Source: Agapetus fuscipes
Lineage: Eukaryota; Arthropoda; Insecta; Trichoptera; Glossosomatidae
Direction of reading: 5' to 3'
DNA length: 64,000 nucleotides
Assembly: GCA_951799405.1 (NCBI GenBank)
Contig: OX637344.1
Span: 5,084,001-5,148,000, forward strand
Positions 50,815-62,000 of this stretch are shown here, piece by piece. The notes under the pieces were generated by a model, which was given only the letters and a program-made list of their open reading frames with translations, was not told the DNA's origin and made no database searches. Each line of letters starts with the position of its first letter. Positions within the stretch are counted from its first letter, which is position 1. The position numbers and the translations under genes were made by a program.

Positions 50815-52305
50815 GTTTGTGTTAAATTTATTTTATGACATCTCTGAAATTATTTCTTATACTCATCCGCAGACAACAAAAAGGAAACCGTTTAAAATCG
50901 TATTTTCTAGGAGCATTTTTAAATTTCGCGATGTAGGTATAAAATGTACGAGTATGTATCGATCCTCACATAACACGACCGCAGAGCGGGCCGCCTGAGC
51001 CCGAAGCAATATAAGAATTGAGAAACACGATCGCGCTGTAAACACGAGCCGATGCACTTCAAAGGGAAGGAATAATGTACAGGAAGTGGCTGTATAAGCG
51101 AGAGCAAAGGAAGGCGAGGAGTTTAAAAACGTCCCGTACGACTTGGGCAAAGTCGTATAGAGAGTGGCGTATGCTAGAATTGGATGTGAAGATTGAAGTG
51201 AAAATTCCAATACTATAAGATAACTGGGCCATAAAAAAAAATTACACACCGTGCAGGCGTAAAAACATTTCTAAAAAAAGGCATTAGTTCTTTTTAATAC
51301 TTCTCATTTGAATTAAGTTAATTTTGTTAATGTACATTTTTTCAGGCATTTTTTCCTGTGACCTTTGTAAAGTTTTATTCTGCCCTCTGTATTTTTTCTG
51401 CATTAAAGAAGATCCCTCATTTATACATTTTAACAATAATTGATTTACAAACCGAATACTACTCCTTTTTCAAAAAAAGTCAGTCACCTCTCTAAACACT
51501 GACAGCCTTGAGTATCTCAAGTAAATAAAAAAAAAACTTTTAACAGTTTTTTTTTGCAATAAAAGAATAATCATTTTCAAAATATTTCTTTCATTTTCAA
51601 TAAATCAATTGATTATTTATGTATCACAGTGATTTTTTTCATCACATAAACTTCACGTTGAGCTTGTTGTAGAAACAGTGTATCATTTGTTGTGAATATG
51701 AATTCTTCAAATTTATTTCGTAATGAATTCTGATATACATCCTCACGTATGCATTATACGACCCGGTCCCAAATTATGCGGGAGCTGTGAAACCCGACGT
51801 CGATACTGTGACCCTAAGTATAAATTATTATGCTAAGCATAACTTTTCAAAAATATGTAAAAACTGAAACAACGCCTCTAATGAGTGTTTTGGCTTTCGT
51901 ACATTTTTTTTGGAAAAAACCCTATCTTTGGGTGTACAGGTAATGTTTATACTTGGTGAAGGTACAGTAGGTAATAGGCACCTTTACCCATTTTAATACT
52001 TGAGCGAGATGTAGCTACTCTTTTTTTTTACGGATAAGGGTAATGTGGCCATAAATATGTAAGATGCGTGTCCCGGGGGGAGAGGGAATGAGAAAAAATG
52101 GGTCGGAGAGAGACTGAGAATCGTGCACGCGACCGCAAAAATAATTTCTCATCTCTACTTGGTATACAACCTGTGTGAGCGCCGCTATCACAAGACTGTT
52201 ATTGAATTATCTCTCAATACAAGACTAGGCTATAAAAATTGCTAAGATGATGGTCGATTTTTTATGGAAATGGCAGAAAAAGAGGATGAAGAAAGTCGAT
52301 TACTT
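50815..52305. other. No recognised gene
   Basis: The minus frame 50863-51249 (128 residues) overlies a GC-richer patch (50990-51180, with GAGCGGGCCGCCTGAGCCCG) but has no family motif. GGGTGTACAGG-type and long T-run sequence follow. No splice-bounded pore exon of the receptor could be seen here. Confidence 0.35.
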
Positions 52306-52309
52306 AATA

Positions 52310-52935
52310 TATATAAAGGATAATTTATTTATAAGGTACACATAACTAAAGAGCGCCGTTTTTGTGTGTGTCACACCTCAAGGGTCCTCTCAAATCACGG
52401 ATAAGATTTTTTGTAAAGATGCGTCTTTAGTGCTCCTTTCAAGACACCAACAGTTTCTGCCTTCCTCACATTAGGTGGTAGTCTGTTCCACTCCATTGGG
52501 CCCGCAAACCGGAAAGCACGGTCGCCAATATTAGTGCGTGTCTGACGTGACGGCTGGATTAAGTCAACCACCCCACACCCCGCAGATCTGAGAGTTTGGC
52601 GTCTCAAATCTATCTCAACGGGTGAGAACATGTCGGACAATCATGAAGGAGCCGCACCATTGACAGCTTTGTAAACCATCAGACAAACACGGTAGACCAC
52701 TCTCTTTAGAAAACGAAGCCAATGCAGTTTTTTCAACAATGGAGTAATGAGATTAAATTTGGGCATCCCGAATATAAGTCTTGCTGCCGAGTTCAGCACA
52801 GATTGAAGCCGGCTGACCTATATACAGCGATGAGCAATAGTCTACCCGAAACATCACAAAAACGTTAACCAAGGTCCTGATCGCCCCTGATGGTAAAGAT
52901 CTGCTGATTGCCTTTATCTGGTGAAGTTCAATGTG
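52310..52935 (-). pseudogene. CR1/L2-like LINE, 3' end
   Basis: The minus frame 52395-52640 reads SDMFSPVEIDLRRQTLRSAG, DRAFRFAGPMEWNRLPPNVR and GVLKGALKTHLYKKSYP with stop. Upstream, degraded coding continues to about 52935. Same family as 3520-4305, including the 3' end CGCCGTTTTTGTGTGTGTC. Confidence 0.88.
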
Positions 52936-53384
52936 TGATTGTAAATAACAAATTGCATTGAAGGATTATACAGGCGCTTATCTTGTGTTTTCTTAAAGGA
53001 TGTGTACAAATTGTCCCAGCTCCTTGCAAGCGTCTACTCATTAGTGTCTGAAGCACCTATAGAATGACGATTTGATTTTATAATACAAACTAAATATAGG
53101 TACATACTTTAATACCCGTCCCACGCATATAGGAATCGTTCCTAATTCGGTAGTTCTTTTTAAATACGCATTTAAAGCTGTTTTCATTGGCAAAATGATG
53201 ACATTTTTAATCATTTCTACCTTCAGGGTAGATGTATGAGACATAGCTTGAGAAAGAAGTGTAATAAAGCATGTTTAAGGTTGCACTTTTAATGATAGCT
53301 TGATAAACATTTGCCTATAAAAAAACAAATTTGTTTTATGTTTTACGGAAAACTCAATGCAAATTAGTTAAGCTGCATATAAAG
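52936..53384. other. No recognised feature
   Basis: AT-rich, no supported gene or repeat. Confidence 0.3.
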
Positions 53385-53605
53385 TACAATTTATAAACGC
53401 GTTGTTCCCGAAGCAGTCGCATGTGGTTTGTGGTATCTATTAATTTTCACAAGTAAAGAGCCGGCCTTACGCCAACCACTAAACATGAAGTGAAGAGTAG
53501 GTTCTCATTTTGATATTGGGGTTTATATAAATACCAAAACGGGGAGTCATTTCTAGCACTCTTGATGTGGATCAAATCGTAGTCTTTAGACATGAAACGC
53601 AACCT
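53385..53605 (-). repeat. SINE-B, degraded
   Basis: GTTGTTCCCGAAGCAGTCGC, ATGTGGTTTGTGGTATC, CCGGCCTTACGCCAACCAC, ACCAAAACGGGGAGTCATTTC and TTTAGACATGAAACGCAACC follow SINE-B in reverse. Confidence 0.72.
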
Positions 53606-54519
53606 TAATATACCTACACTTTTCAAATATTTCTACACAATTTTTATTCAAATGTTAGACATAAAAAAACGTTTATTTCATGAAGTATATTTGTATGTTT
53701 TATTAATCTAATGCTTCCTTTGCATATTTGACAATGGCATCGTTGTATCTATACATTTTTAGAAACCTTTTCAAATACTATAATCCTTGTTCTTAATATT
53801 GGATATGTAGAATCGCTTTGTATGGCTACAATATAATAAAACAAAAAAGGGATCTCAGGGCTGAGGTCTCAAGGTAAATACATATTTCGAGCTCAAAGAC
53901 ATTTTTATTCAATCTCAAAAAGATGGAAAAACCTCTGCTACAATTTTGATATATTTGTTCCTATTTATGGATCTGTACCCCTAGTACACAACATTCCTTC
54001 AAACGTGTAAATAGAAAAACGTATGGAATATACGACAGCACTTCTTGTGAGTGAATTAATTTTCATTAATTTGTACGATCGAAGGGAATTTACGCAACGT
54101 TTGATACTATGGGGTATTGTAGAGAAAAAAAAGACTAAAAACAATTTCGTAAACCTCAAACAAGAGTAACTGAAGTAATCAAATATTTATTTTCGGAAAA
54201 CCGTAGATGAAATCAATCTGTAAGTCTAGTATGAGGCATCACGTCTAAACTAAACTGTAGCGTTTATATAATTATGTAGGGAAACTGGAACACTCAGTAG
54301 GCGCGCGGTTTTAGATACCATACATTTTTAAACGGAACGTTTAATACTTAACATAGCAACTCGCTCGAATAATAAATATCATGTAAGAGATTTGTTACCA
54401 AAGGGATTACGGAACATTTTGTTTTTATCGAACAATATTGTTTATTTTTTCAAAAAAAAAAATAAGTTTATACCGGCAAACATATGAATACAATATTTTT
54501 CTATAATCTTCTGTGTTCC
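53606..54519. other. Noncoding DNA with a family E block
   Basis: AACTAAACTGTAGCGTTTAT, AGTAGGCGCGCGGTTTTAG and ATACCATACATTTTTAAACG (54245-54335) resemble family E. Otherwise AT-rich with nothing recognised. Confidence 0.4.
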
Positions 54520-54775
54520 ATACCTGTATACGTAATCTGGGTTCCATACCAGAGGGCTAAGGTTCGATCTCAACAAAGGTTGTCAGAAATGGTTTCCGAT
54601 TACGGGGCTTATTTCAATCCCAAGATAAAAAAAATACAAGAAAATCTTATACGAGTACAAAAATAAGAACCAGTCCCCCGAGAATCAGGATATCCCCCAT
54701 TCAAGTGAAATGGTTTACATAAGGCCAGGTACCTGTGAAAATAAATAGGCTGAAGATGCCACACGCCAGACGTTT
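54520..54775 (+). repeat. SINE-B, degraded
   Basis: ATACCAGAGGGCTAAGGTTCG (B-box region), GTTGTCAGAAATGGTTTCCG, TATTTCAATCCCAAGATAAA, CAAGTGAAATGGTTTAC and GTGAAAATAAATAGGCTG. Confidence 0.7.
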
Positions 54776-54808
54776 TGTTATTAGTAATTTTATTTATTAA
54801 TGATTATT

Positions 54809-54885
54809 ACAAGTTGCTAAGATATATTAACATTTAAATATATGTTAACGGTTCATTTAAAATTCATCTCCACAAGTATGAATTA
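54809..54885 (-). repeat. RepA, degraded 3' fragment
   Basis: ACAAGTTGCTAAGATATATT, AACATTTAAATATATG, AAAATTCATCTCCACAAG. Weak match. Confidence 0.45.
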
Positions 54886-55264
54886 CGTCACAAAACTTGC
54901 TTAGAAAAAGGCTAAATAAAAGTTTATTAGTGGTTATTGAGAAAAACTAGTCACATAGACATGTGACGTTTTTTTTGCCGGGAAAAAAATCTTGTATTCA
55001 ATGTGCAATGAGTCCATTTTAAAAAACTGAAAACAATAAATAAGTGAAAAATTCTATCTGAATTGATTTAGCACAAGTTTGAATGCAGATCTTATTTCTC
55101 GGCGGGCAAATGTCACCCATGTCCGCAACTAAAGCCCTCAGACCACAATAAAACTAATCATTAGTTTATCTGTTTGTTGGAAACCCGGCCATGTTACGCT
55201 ACAATTTATTTCTTCCAAGTTCATTATTCAAGCTTTTAGGCACGTGGGTAGTCAATGAATGAAA
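54886..55264. other. No recognised feature
   Basis: AT-rich noncoding sequence. Confidence 0.3.
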
Positions 55265-55740
55265 ATTAAACGCAACTGAATGACGAATGTGAGTTAAAAA
55301 AAGTATATCTGGTTAAAATGGCTTACCTGAGAGCAATGACTGGAAAGACACTGAAAGATAGAGTTCGCAATGATTGGGTGATGAACGAGTGTAGTATAAA
55401 AGAAAATATGAAAATAAAAGTACAGAAAATCACGATGAAATGGTTCGGACATCTTGAAAGAATGGATTATGAACGACTAACGATGAAAGTGTACAGAGGA
55501 AAACGTGCAAGGGGAGGAACAAGGCATGTAGTATTAATAGACCAAATAGGTGGCATTGACAATGAATGGAACCTGCAGAGTGAGAATAAGAGAAAAGCAT
55601 GTATGAAGATAATTATGAATGTTTAAGAGATGAAAGAGATATGCAAGGATAGAAAAAAAGTGCAGACGCATCTGCGGAGGTAGAAGTACCGGCCACCCTT
55701 AGTGGAACAGTGGCAGGACGCAGTAACAGTTACAGTAACA
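55265..55740 (+). pseudogene. LINE-Y, 3' coding fragment
   Basis: MAYLRAMTGKTLKDRVRNDW, MNECSIKENMKIKVQKIT, KWFGHLERMDYERLTMKVY, DQIGGIDNEWNLQSENKR; a TAA replaces the codon after MNV (55624). The CGGTGHP-like tail follows in another frame (CACCCTTAGTGGAACAGTGG). CGGTGHP subfamily, close to 43601-45405. Confidence 0.88.
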
Positions 55741-55784
55741 ATAAGCATTCTTTAAAAAAACAGTGAAAGTCTTTAAACAAATAA

Positions 55785-55935
55785 CCTGGGCTGGAAGTGT
55801 CATCACCACGGTAATTCTTACCTACCGAATATCATTTGTTCACTTGTGGACATTTTGGATTGACAGGTCTTCATGCAAACATTACCGATATTCGGTAGGT
55901 GAGAACTACCGTGGGGATGAGACTTCCAGCCCTGG
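55785..55935. repeat. MITE-like palindrome, 151 bp
   Basis: The left end CCTGGGCTGGAAGTGTCATC and the right end GATGAGACTTCCAGCCCTGG are inverted matches, as are the inner ACCTACCGAATATC and GATATTCGGTAGGT. The loop is about 45 bp. No hammerhead-like core. No target duplication was established. It separates a CGGTGHP-type LINE-Y fragment from an NVGG-type one. Confidence 0.75.
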
Positions 55936-55944
55936 TCCTTTAAT

Positions 55945-56080
55945 TTAAGAGACGATGTAAAAATGGCGTCTGATCTGTAATGTAGGCGGCTAAGGCCAAG
56001 AATCAATTTTTCATTTTTATAGATGTTTTGTAGATTTTTTAGTGTTTGTTTGTATAACTGGATGTAATTAATTGCTTGTA
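55945..56080 (+). pseudogene. LINE-Y 3' terminus and untranslated region
   Basis: AATGGCGTCTGATCTGTAATG, TAGGCGGCTAAGG then an AT-rich stretch to GCTTGTA directly before RepA. NVGG subfamily. Confidence 0.78.
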
Positions 56081-56339
56081 TTCCTTGACTTATAGGTTGG
56101 TATGAGGCTGACCACCCATACTGTAAAAATGGTTCACTTTGCCAATGTCACCCCTGTTTCAGGGAAGGTCGGCAAGAGTTGCAGGGCTTTTGTTCATTTG
56201 AGATTGGGTTTTTATACTGTAGGTCCACATGCGGCATGTGTGAGTGCGAAATTATGCCTGTCTGCTCGTGGGAATGCATTTAATATGAATTTCCAATAAT
56301 ACATATCTTTGCAACTTAGATTTAGATTTAGATTTAGAT
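56081..56339 (+). repeat. RepA, full length, at a LINE-Y 3' end
   Basis: TTCCTTGACTTATAGGTTGG to TTTGCAACTTAGATTTAGAT with a (TTTAGA)n tail. Close to consensus throughout. Confidence 0.92.
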
Positions 56340-56718
56340 GTAAGTATATTTCTTGTGTCCTTTTTCACCTTGGTATCGTCGCGCACCACTTTATTCTTCA
56401 ACCTCCACATTCCTCCTTTAGCCCTAAGTCCTGATAAAGCGCTTCCACGGCCGCTTCACAACGTGACCGCCCTTTTTTGCCTTTTTTTTGCCAGAGAAGC
56501 TATATTGGATTTGGTATTTACCACTTAAGCCGAATCCACAGTAAGGGGACAAACGAACAACTTCAAAAATACTTTTTTTGCAGTATTTAAGTATAGGTGG
56601 AAAATTTTGTGAAAAGTGTGTGCGGAAAAACAACAATAAAAACTTTTAATTAAACGAAAACCTTAGTGGTTTTTTGTAAGCCCAGTGTGGTACTATCAAT
56701 ATTTTTAATATGTTCTTT
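56340..56718. other. No recognised feature
   Basis: Contains ATTCCTCCTTTAGCCC and CGCTTCCACGGCCGC, unmatched elsewhere. Confidence 0.3.
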
Positions 56719-56951
56719 GATCTAAGTTGTGACGATATAAAAACATTTCAAATTCAAATTAAATGCATGCCCTTAAACACTAAACAGACCCGTGTAAGTT
56801 CGCGATTATAAATGCTGAATGTGTACTTACAATTGAAAAACCAAAGCCCTGCAAATTTGGCGACCTCCCTAAAAAAAGGGTGGCATTGGCAAAGTGAATC
56901 ATTTTTTAAAGCAGGAGTGGTCAGTGTCATACCAACCTATAAGTCAAGGAA
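56719..56951 (-). repeat. RepA, full length, diverged
   Basis: TGATCTAAGTTGTGACGATA, TTAAATGCATGCCCTTAAAC, CCCTAAAAAAAGGGTGGCATTG to CCTATAAGTCAAGGAATTG. Confidence 0.82.
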
Positions 56952-58619
56952 TTGTTGATAATAATAGTATAATCATTAAAATATAATTATTGTTCTACAA
57001 AAACATATATTTTCAGATACAATTTACATATGTATAACAATGATACTAAAATAATTCTGTCTTATATTTTTAATGCTCTGTGTATTAACAATGTGATCAT
57101 TCATTGTTAACAGCCTGATGATGGTCAATACATGAATGAAAAATATAAAATAAAATAAACAAGTAAAAAAAAAACAGTGTTTCAAATAAAAAAATATTAC
57201 TTTGTTTTTTAAAGTGTTATTAAGAAAGAATTAATTATCTTTTCATTGTGAATTACATTTTGCAAAAATCTTTCATAATATTTTACTGTATCACTTTCAC
57301 AAAAAATTAAGTCAACCGTTTAAAAATTCTAAGCACGTCTCGTGAAATAATTAAACTCGAGATAAGGCCAACTTTTTCAAATAATAAAACGTTTTTCCTT
57401 TGTTTTGTCCCGGGAAAAAGAGATAATCACCTCGTCATATCTTAAGCGGAGACTGTGGCGCCGGCTTAAGTAAGAAGTCAAGAGGTGTGTTTTTTTGTTT
57501 GTTTGTTTGACGGCCCTCTCGTGGCGTCATTAGTCAGAGGTCCTGGGACGGACCAACAGCCTGAAGGCACAACCAAGCGAACCCCTACCTCCCTAATTAA
57601 CTTTCTTACACTTCTTGTCCCTACTTTTTCCAGCCCCTAACAACCCGTCCAACCAGAGGCGGCTCTTAGTAGCACCGTAGTATAACCGAACGCGGCTCTA
57701 AATAGGACCGTAGTATAAGCAGAGAAGACTCTTAATAGGACCTTAGTAAAAACGCTTCGTGGGCCACACAATTTTGTTGTCTTTTTTGCATGAAACAAAA
57801 CTAATTTTAAAATTGGAATGAGACTCCCGTTAATTTGTTTTTTTTTTCAAAAAAAAAAATACATCCATTACATTAGGTTCACATAGAGACAGAAGTTGAA
57901 TAAGCTACAGCTTCCACCAATAACCACTGAAATTTTGTACATAAAAACTAAAAAATATTAATTAAATACTGTACGAGATTTATTTTTCTTTTTATTTTAA
58001 TGTCAACATTTTTACACTGTTTTTTTTTTAGTTTTACACTTTTAAATTGTCTGCAACCATCACATAAATTAACAAACTAACATTTTTTTTAATATACGGA
58101 AAACATTACAAACAAAAATAAAAAATGGTCCTTCTTAGGGCCTTTTATATACAAAATCCGCTTCTGCTCTTTCTTTCATAATGATAAAACAATTTACTTT
58201 CTTGGCCACGAGCTCTGTCAACGAATCATCCCTTCTTATAAAATTATATTCACCGCCAGCATGTGGGAAGGACATTTCCTGCAAATTGCGAATATCTCTC
58301 TCGGGTCTCAAACGCCTCTTCGCCAAATTACTTAGGGCCTTATTCATGCCGGCACAGTCTTATTTGATGTTACACGTATGAAGTTTTTTGTGAGGAAAAT
58401 TTAGTGTTTGGTATTATCAAGTTTACAAATGTCAACCGTTATTTTGATGAAAAATATTCCCTACGGTAAGCTTAAGTTCTTCTCCTATCGATGTTATAAA
58501 AAAATGTGAGTTTTTATTACAAATGTAACAATTTATAGATGCTTTGTTATTTTGACTTTTCTTATGTGTAATCTCACCCTCCGAAAGGTTAAGTTAGTAT
58601 TAATAACACCTAACTATCC
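56952..58619. other. Long noncoding stretch
   Basis: A weak hammerhead-like word (CTGATGATGG at 57115, GAAA at 57138) lacks a real stem. The GC-richer part 57450-57650 contains AAGCGGAGACTGTGGCGCCGG and ACGGCCCTCTCGTGGCGTC and resembles no family I know. The minus frame 58135-58347 (70 residues) has RRLRPERDIRNLQEMSFPHA, unidentified and without splice sites. Confidence 0.35.
57659..57756 (+). repeat. Three 33-bp tandem units
   Basis: GCGGCTCTTAGTAGCACCG (57659), GCGGCTCTAAATAGGACCG (57692) and GAAGACTCTTAATAGGACC (57724), each followed by TAGTATAA or TAGTAAAA. Confidence 0.75.
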
Positions 58620-58878
58620 ATAATCTAATCTAATTTAAACTGCAAAGAACACTACAATATGTAGCATTGGGGATTCAAATAGTATGCATTTTCACAAACA
58701 GGCACGTATAAGTTCGCGCTTTAACATTGCCGCATGTGGATTAACAATATAAAAACAAAATCTCAAATGAACATACACGCTGTAACTATTGCCAACCTTT
58801 CCTGAAACAGGGTTGACATTGGCAAAGTGTGCCATTTTCTACAGCATTGGTGGTCAGCCAAACTATAAATCAAAGAAC
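58620..58878 (-). repeat. RepA, full length
   Basis: (TAATC)n tail, AACTGCAAAGAACACTACAA, CTGAAACAGGGTTGACATTG to AACTATAAATCAAAGAAC. Confidence 0.83.
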
Positions 58879-58928
58879 ATACACAACAAATTACATTTTT
58901 AACATTAAAAAGTATTGAAGCAAAAATA

Positions 58929-59010
58929 AACATGCCGCATGTGGACTTACACACAAAAACAGAATCTCAAATGAACGTTAGCCCTGCAACTCTTGCCGAA
59001 CTTCCTTGTA
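58929..59010 (-). repeat. RepA, first part of a split copy
   Basis: AACATGCCGCATGTGGAC to CAACTCTTGCCGAACTTCC. About 160 bp of unrelated sequence follows before the copy resumes at 59174. Confidence 0.75.
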
Positions 59011-59173
59011 AGTCCAAATAAAGAGGAAGTGAAATGTATGAAGGGTATATTATTTAATAAAGTGGTGGAATTAGAGAAGCGTATGAACTCGTGTGAGGAA
59101 TCATTTCATTCTGGATAAGAACTGTTATAAGAAGGAGCTGACTACATATAAAATAGAAAATAACCATTACAAG

Positions 59174-59244
59174 AGGTGACATTGAAAAACGTGAACCATT
59201 GTATTACAGTATGGGTGGTAAGCCTCATACCAACCGTTTATTCA
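59174..59244 (-). repeat. RepA, second part of the split copy
   Basis: AGGTGACATTGAAAAACGTG, AACCATTGTATTACAGTATG to CATACCAACCGTTTATTCAA. Confidence 0.75.
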
Positions 59245-59383
59245 AAATTCATCCACAAAGATAAATTTTACACTGACCTTGAATCTGAAACGTTTTAACC
59301 ACCTAACTACGATCTTTCTTGATTGCTTCGAATAAGGCACTCTCTTCGCTATCACAAATTTACATTTTGATGTTGTTGACAGC

Positions 59384-59630
59384 TCATTTGAGAGAGCCTT
59401 TACTCGTAAGCGGTAGGTCTGGGTTTGAATCTGAAAGGCTTCATACACCATTTCCTGTTTTGGTGTTTTCTTCTTACCCCAGGTCGTGTAACTAGCAAGG
59501 CTTTCAATGAGAACCTGCTCCTTTTGAAACATAAATTAACTCCTGCTTCCATTAAAGTGGTTTGCGTGAGGTTTCTCCCATTACCAGTGAAAATGTAGGT
59601 AGGTACTTATAGTTTCTACACTTTAAACCT
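59384..59630 (+). repeat. SINE-B, degraded
   Basis: AGCTCATTTGAGAGAGCC, GGGTTTGAATCTGAAAGGC, CCATTTCCTGTTTTGGTG, CCTGCTTCCATTAAAGTGG, TTTGCGTGAGG. The minus frame 59242-59532 over this copy is not a gene. Confidence 0.6.
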
Positions 59631-59684
59631 TACTTATTTGGGAATAAATATATAGGAAGGTGCACATTAAATTTAAGGCTTAGT

Positions 59685-59800
59685 AAATGGAAAGAAGACA
59701 TCCGTGAACCGCTTCAAATCCTGAAAGGTTTTGGTTATTTGGTTACTTCATGACTTTGGTGTTTTTACATTAATAATTTAAAATAAATCTTGCCAATACA
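59685..59800 (+). repeat. SINE-B, degraded fragment
   Basis: GTGAACCGCTTCAAATCCTG, TCATGACTTTGGTGTTTTTA, TTTAAAATAAATCTTGCC, a weaker version of the SINE-B centre. Confidence 0.45.
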
Positions 59801-60015
59801 CAAACCCAAAAACTCCTATAGTATAAGATTTCTTTGTTAAAAAGGACAAACATCGTTTTCTCTCTGTAGGTACTCGTATATTTTACCTGTACATACGTTT
59901 AATAACCGCAAGGATGAAATTATATTAGATTTCCTCTTATATAATTTCTTCAGGCAAAAACTTTATTAAATAATTCAACTCTGACTATTTGACTTCTATA
60001 ATCTATAATCTATCT

Positions 60016-60257
60016 ATAATCTAAGCTGCAAAGATATGTTGACATTTAAGGCTCATATTAAATGCATGCCCACATACAGGCACATGCAGGTTCGCGCCTA
60101 CACATTCTGCATGTGTGCATACAAATAAGCAAAACCTCACATGAACATAAACCTTGCAACTCCTGCCGCCGTTCCCTGAACCGGGGTGGCATTGGCAAAA
60201 GTGAACCGATTTTACAGCACGGGTGGTCAGCCTCATACCAACCTATCAGTCAAGGAG
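60016..60257 (-). repeat. RepA at the 3' end of an inverted LINE-Y
   Basis: TATAATCTAAGCTGCAAAG, TTAAATGCATGCCCACATAC, CTGAACCGGGGTGGCATTG to CCTATCAGTCAAGGAGC, followed by the LINE-Y untranslated region. Confidence 0.88.
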
Positions 60258-60722
60258 CACAAAAAAATTAAAAATGATTTACAAAAATTCTGACTTAAGC
60301 ACATACAGATCCAAATTAAAATAAAGTAAAATTAAACTTAATATGAAACTTAGAATTAATGCCCTAGCCGCCATTGTTGCATCTCAACCACCATTTCTTT
60401 CGGTCCTCGAGTCATAATCTTTTTCATGCACTCTCTCCTTTTGTTATGACTCTGAATATCCCACTCATTCGCTATTTCATAAATTTGATCCATCCATACT
60501 TTTCTCGGTCTTCCCCTACTACGGCTTCCATTCATACTTGCAGCGTACACTCTCTTCGTCAGTCTTTCGTCATTCATTCTTTCCATGTGCCAAAACCATT
60601 ATAACAAACCCCTTTCAATTTTTACTTTTATACTTTCCCTTGCACCGCATTCTTCTCTCACTTACTCATTTCTCATCCTATCTTTCCGTTTTTTTCCAAT
60701 CATACTTCTTCATACTTCATAA
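60258..60722 (-). pseudogene. LINE-Y, 3' coding fragment
   Basis: The minus frame 60356-60586 reads MERMNDERLTKRVYAASMNG, RSRGRPRKVWMDQIYEIANE, WDIQSHNKRRECMKKIM. Upstream to 60722 the broken frame contains MIGKK, REECGAR and an ATAATGGTTTTGGCACATGG version of RWFGHM. NVGG subfamily, close to 14862-16124. Confidence 0.88.
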
Positions 60723-60734
60723 ACGTAATTGCAT

Positions 60735-60839
60735 GAGCCATAATTCTGCTCTCTCGGGAGCTGGGAAACCCCAACTGAAGTGGTTGGCGAAAGGTCGGCC
60801 TCCTTACCTGTAAAAATAAATCGGTTCCACTCGCCACAT

Positions 60840-60873
<34 letters not shown>

Positions 60874-60935
60874 TCGGGGATAACGCGGCAAGACGTTGTA
60901 ATGTATGTGTAGCTTAGTTACGTTATTTTTTTATT
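60735..60935 (+). repeat. SINE-B with a 30-bp poly(A) inside
   Basis: CTCTCGGGAGCTGGGAAACC, GAAGTGGTTGGCGAAAGG, GTAAAAATAAATCGGTTCC, CTCGCCACATGC, a run of 30 A (60841-60870), then CTTCGGGGATAACGCGGC and TGTATGTGTAGCTTAGTTACG. The run replaces the usual GACC. Confidence 0.85.
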
Positions 60936-61149
60936 TTAAATTTTAAAAGCAACAACAATCAAATGATAAAGGAAAATTACTTCAACGGCACAATTTTCTA
61001 CAAACAAAAACGTAGCCTATGCTCTCATATCATAAGGATCATTTTATTAATTGAAAATTCTATTGTAGAGCTGATTTCAATTAAAATTAACTTGACTTTG
61101 CTGTGTTATCATAATGGAAAAGCTGTTAAGTAACAATAACGGAATTAAT

Positions 61150-61420
61150 ATTTGATTCACAGCTAGGCTACACATATAACGGAACTTCTAACCGCGTTAT
61201 TTCCAAAGAGGATTTGCATGTAGCGAGTGTAACCCATTTATTTTTATAGCTTAGGGAGCCGACCTTACCCCAACCACTTTAATTGAAGTAGAGGTACTCT
61301 GCTTTAAGGGGCAGGTTGTAATTTCAAGGGAAGCCTGAATTAACCTTGCCGGTTCCATAATTGTTGGGTTTGAAATAAACACCTACACGATAAATCGTAT
61401 CTGGCACCTTCTGTCACCAT
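61150..61420 (-). repeat. SINE-B, degraded
   Basis: AGCTAGGCTACACATATAAC, TTCTAACCGCGTTATTTCC, GAGCCGACCTTACCCCAACC, TTAATTGAAGTAGAGG, TTGGGTTTGAAATAAACACC, TATCTGGCACCTTC. Confidence 0.78.
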
Positions 61421-61424
61421 AACT

Positions 61425-61656
61425 CTTTGAATTACAAGTTGGTATAAAGTTGACCACCCATACTGTAAATAATGGTTCACTTTGCCAATGTCACCCTTGT
61501 TACAGGGAAGCTTGGCAAAAGTTGCACGGTTTGGATATTAATTCGTAAGTGCACATGCAGCATTTGTAAGCGCGAACATACACGTGTCTACTTGTGAGAG
61601 CGCATGTCATATGAATCTTAAATATTAATATATTTTTGCAAATTAGATTATAGATT
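61425..61656 (+). repeat. RepA, full length
   Basis: CTTTGAATTACAAGTTGG, CACCCTTGTTACAGGGAAGC, CACGTGTCTACTTGTGAGAG to TTTGCAAATTAGATTATAG. Confidence 0.83.
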
Positions 61657-61699
61657 AACAAAGAAACATTATAAGTTCTATTTGTTAGTTTTTTTTACC

Positions 61700-61975
61700 A
61701 ACAGAGCTATCGCCTAGACCCGGACTACGAGCTTGGTCATCGCTACAAATTGTCAAGCAAGACCCAGTTGCTGTAAGGCCGGATAGACCTTTGGTGACCA
61801 GTTTTTGGTAAAGGCTTATTAATTTTTCAACCCAGCAAAGAGCATAGTTGAAAACGTATATGGTTTTTTTTTTAGCTCCGCCGGGATTTGAGCTTACAAC
61901 CTTCCATTTACGAGTCTGAAGTATTCGAGTCAGAACGAGTAAGAAGAACCACTGGACTACGCACCGGTCCAAAAA
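61700..61975 (-). repeat. SINE-C, near full length
   Basis: CTTGGTCATCGCTACAAATTG, AAGACCCAGTTGCTGTAAGG, TTTGGTGACCAGTTTTTGG, TTCAACCCAGCAAAGAGC, GCTCCGCCGGGATTTGAG (B box altered), CCATTTACGAGTCTGAAG, then a small direct duplication, and GACTACGCACCGGTCC. Confidence 0.83.
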
Positions 61976-62000
61976 TTTAAATTTATAAAAATTAACCTTC

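Noticed and set aside
50863..51249. A 128-residue minus-strand gene or the missing receptor pore exon
   Set aside because: No motif of the M1-M4 region (such as the SYTANLAAF-type segment) and no family resemblance. The frame is open over a patch of slightly higher GC only.
57115..57141. Another hammerhead-like core (CTGATGATGG ... GAAA)
   Set aside because: The intervening 16 bases do not form a hairpin of more than three pairs, so it was not counted with the others.
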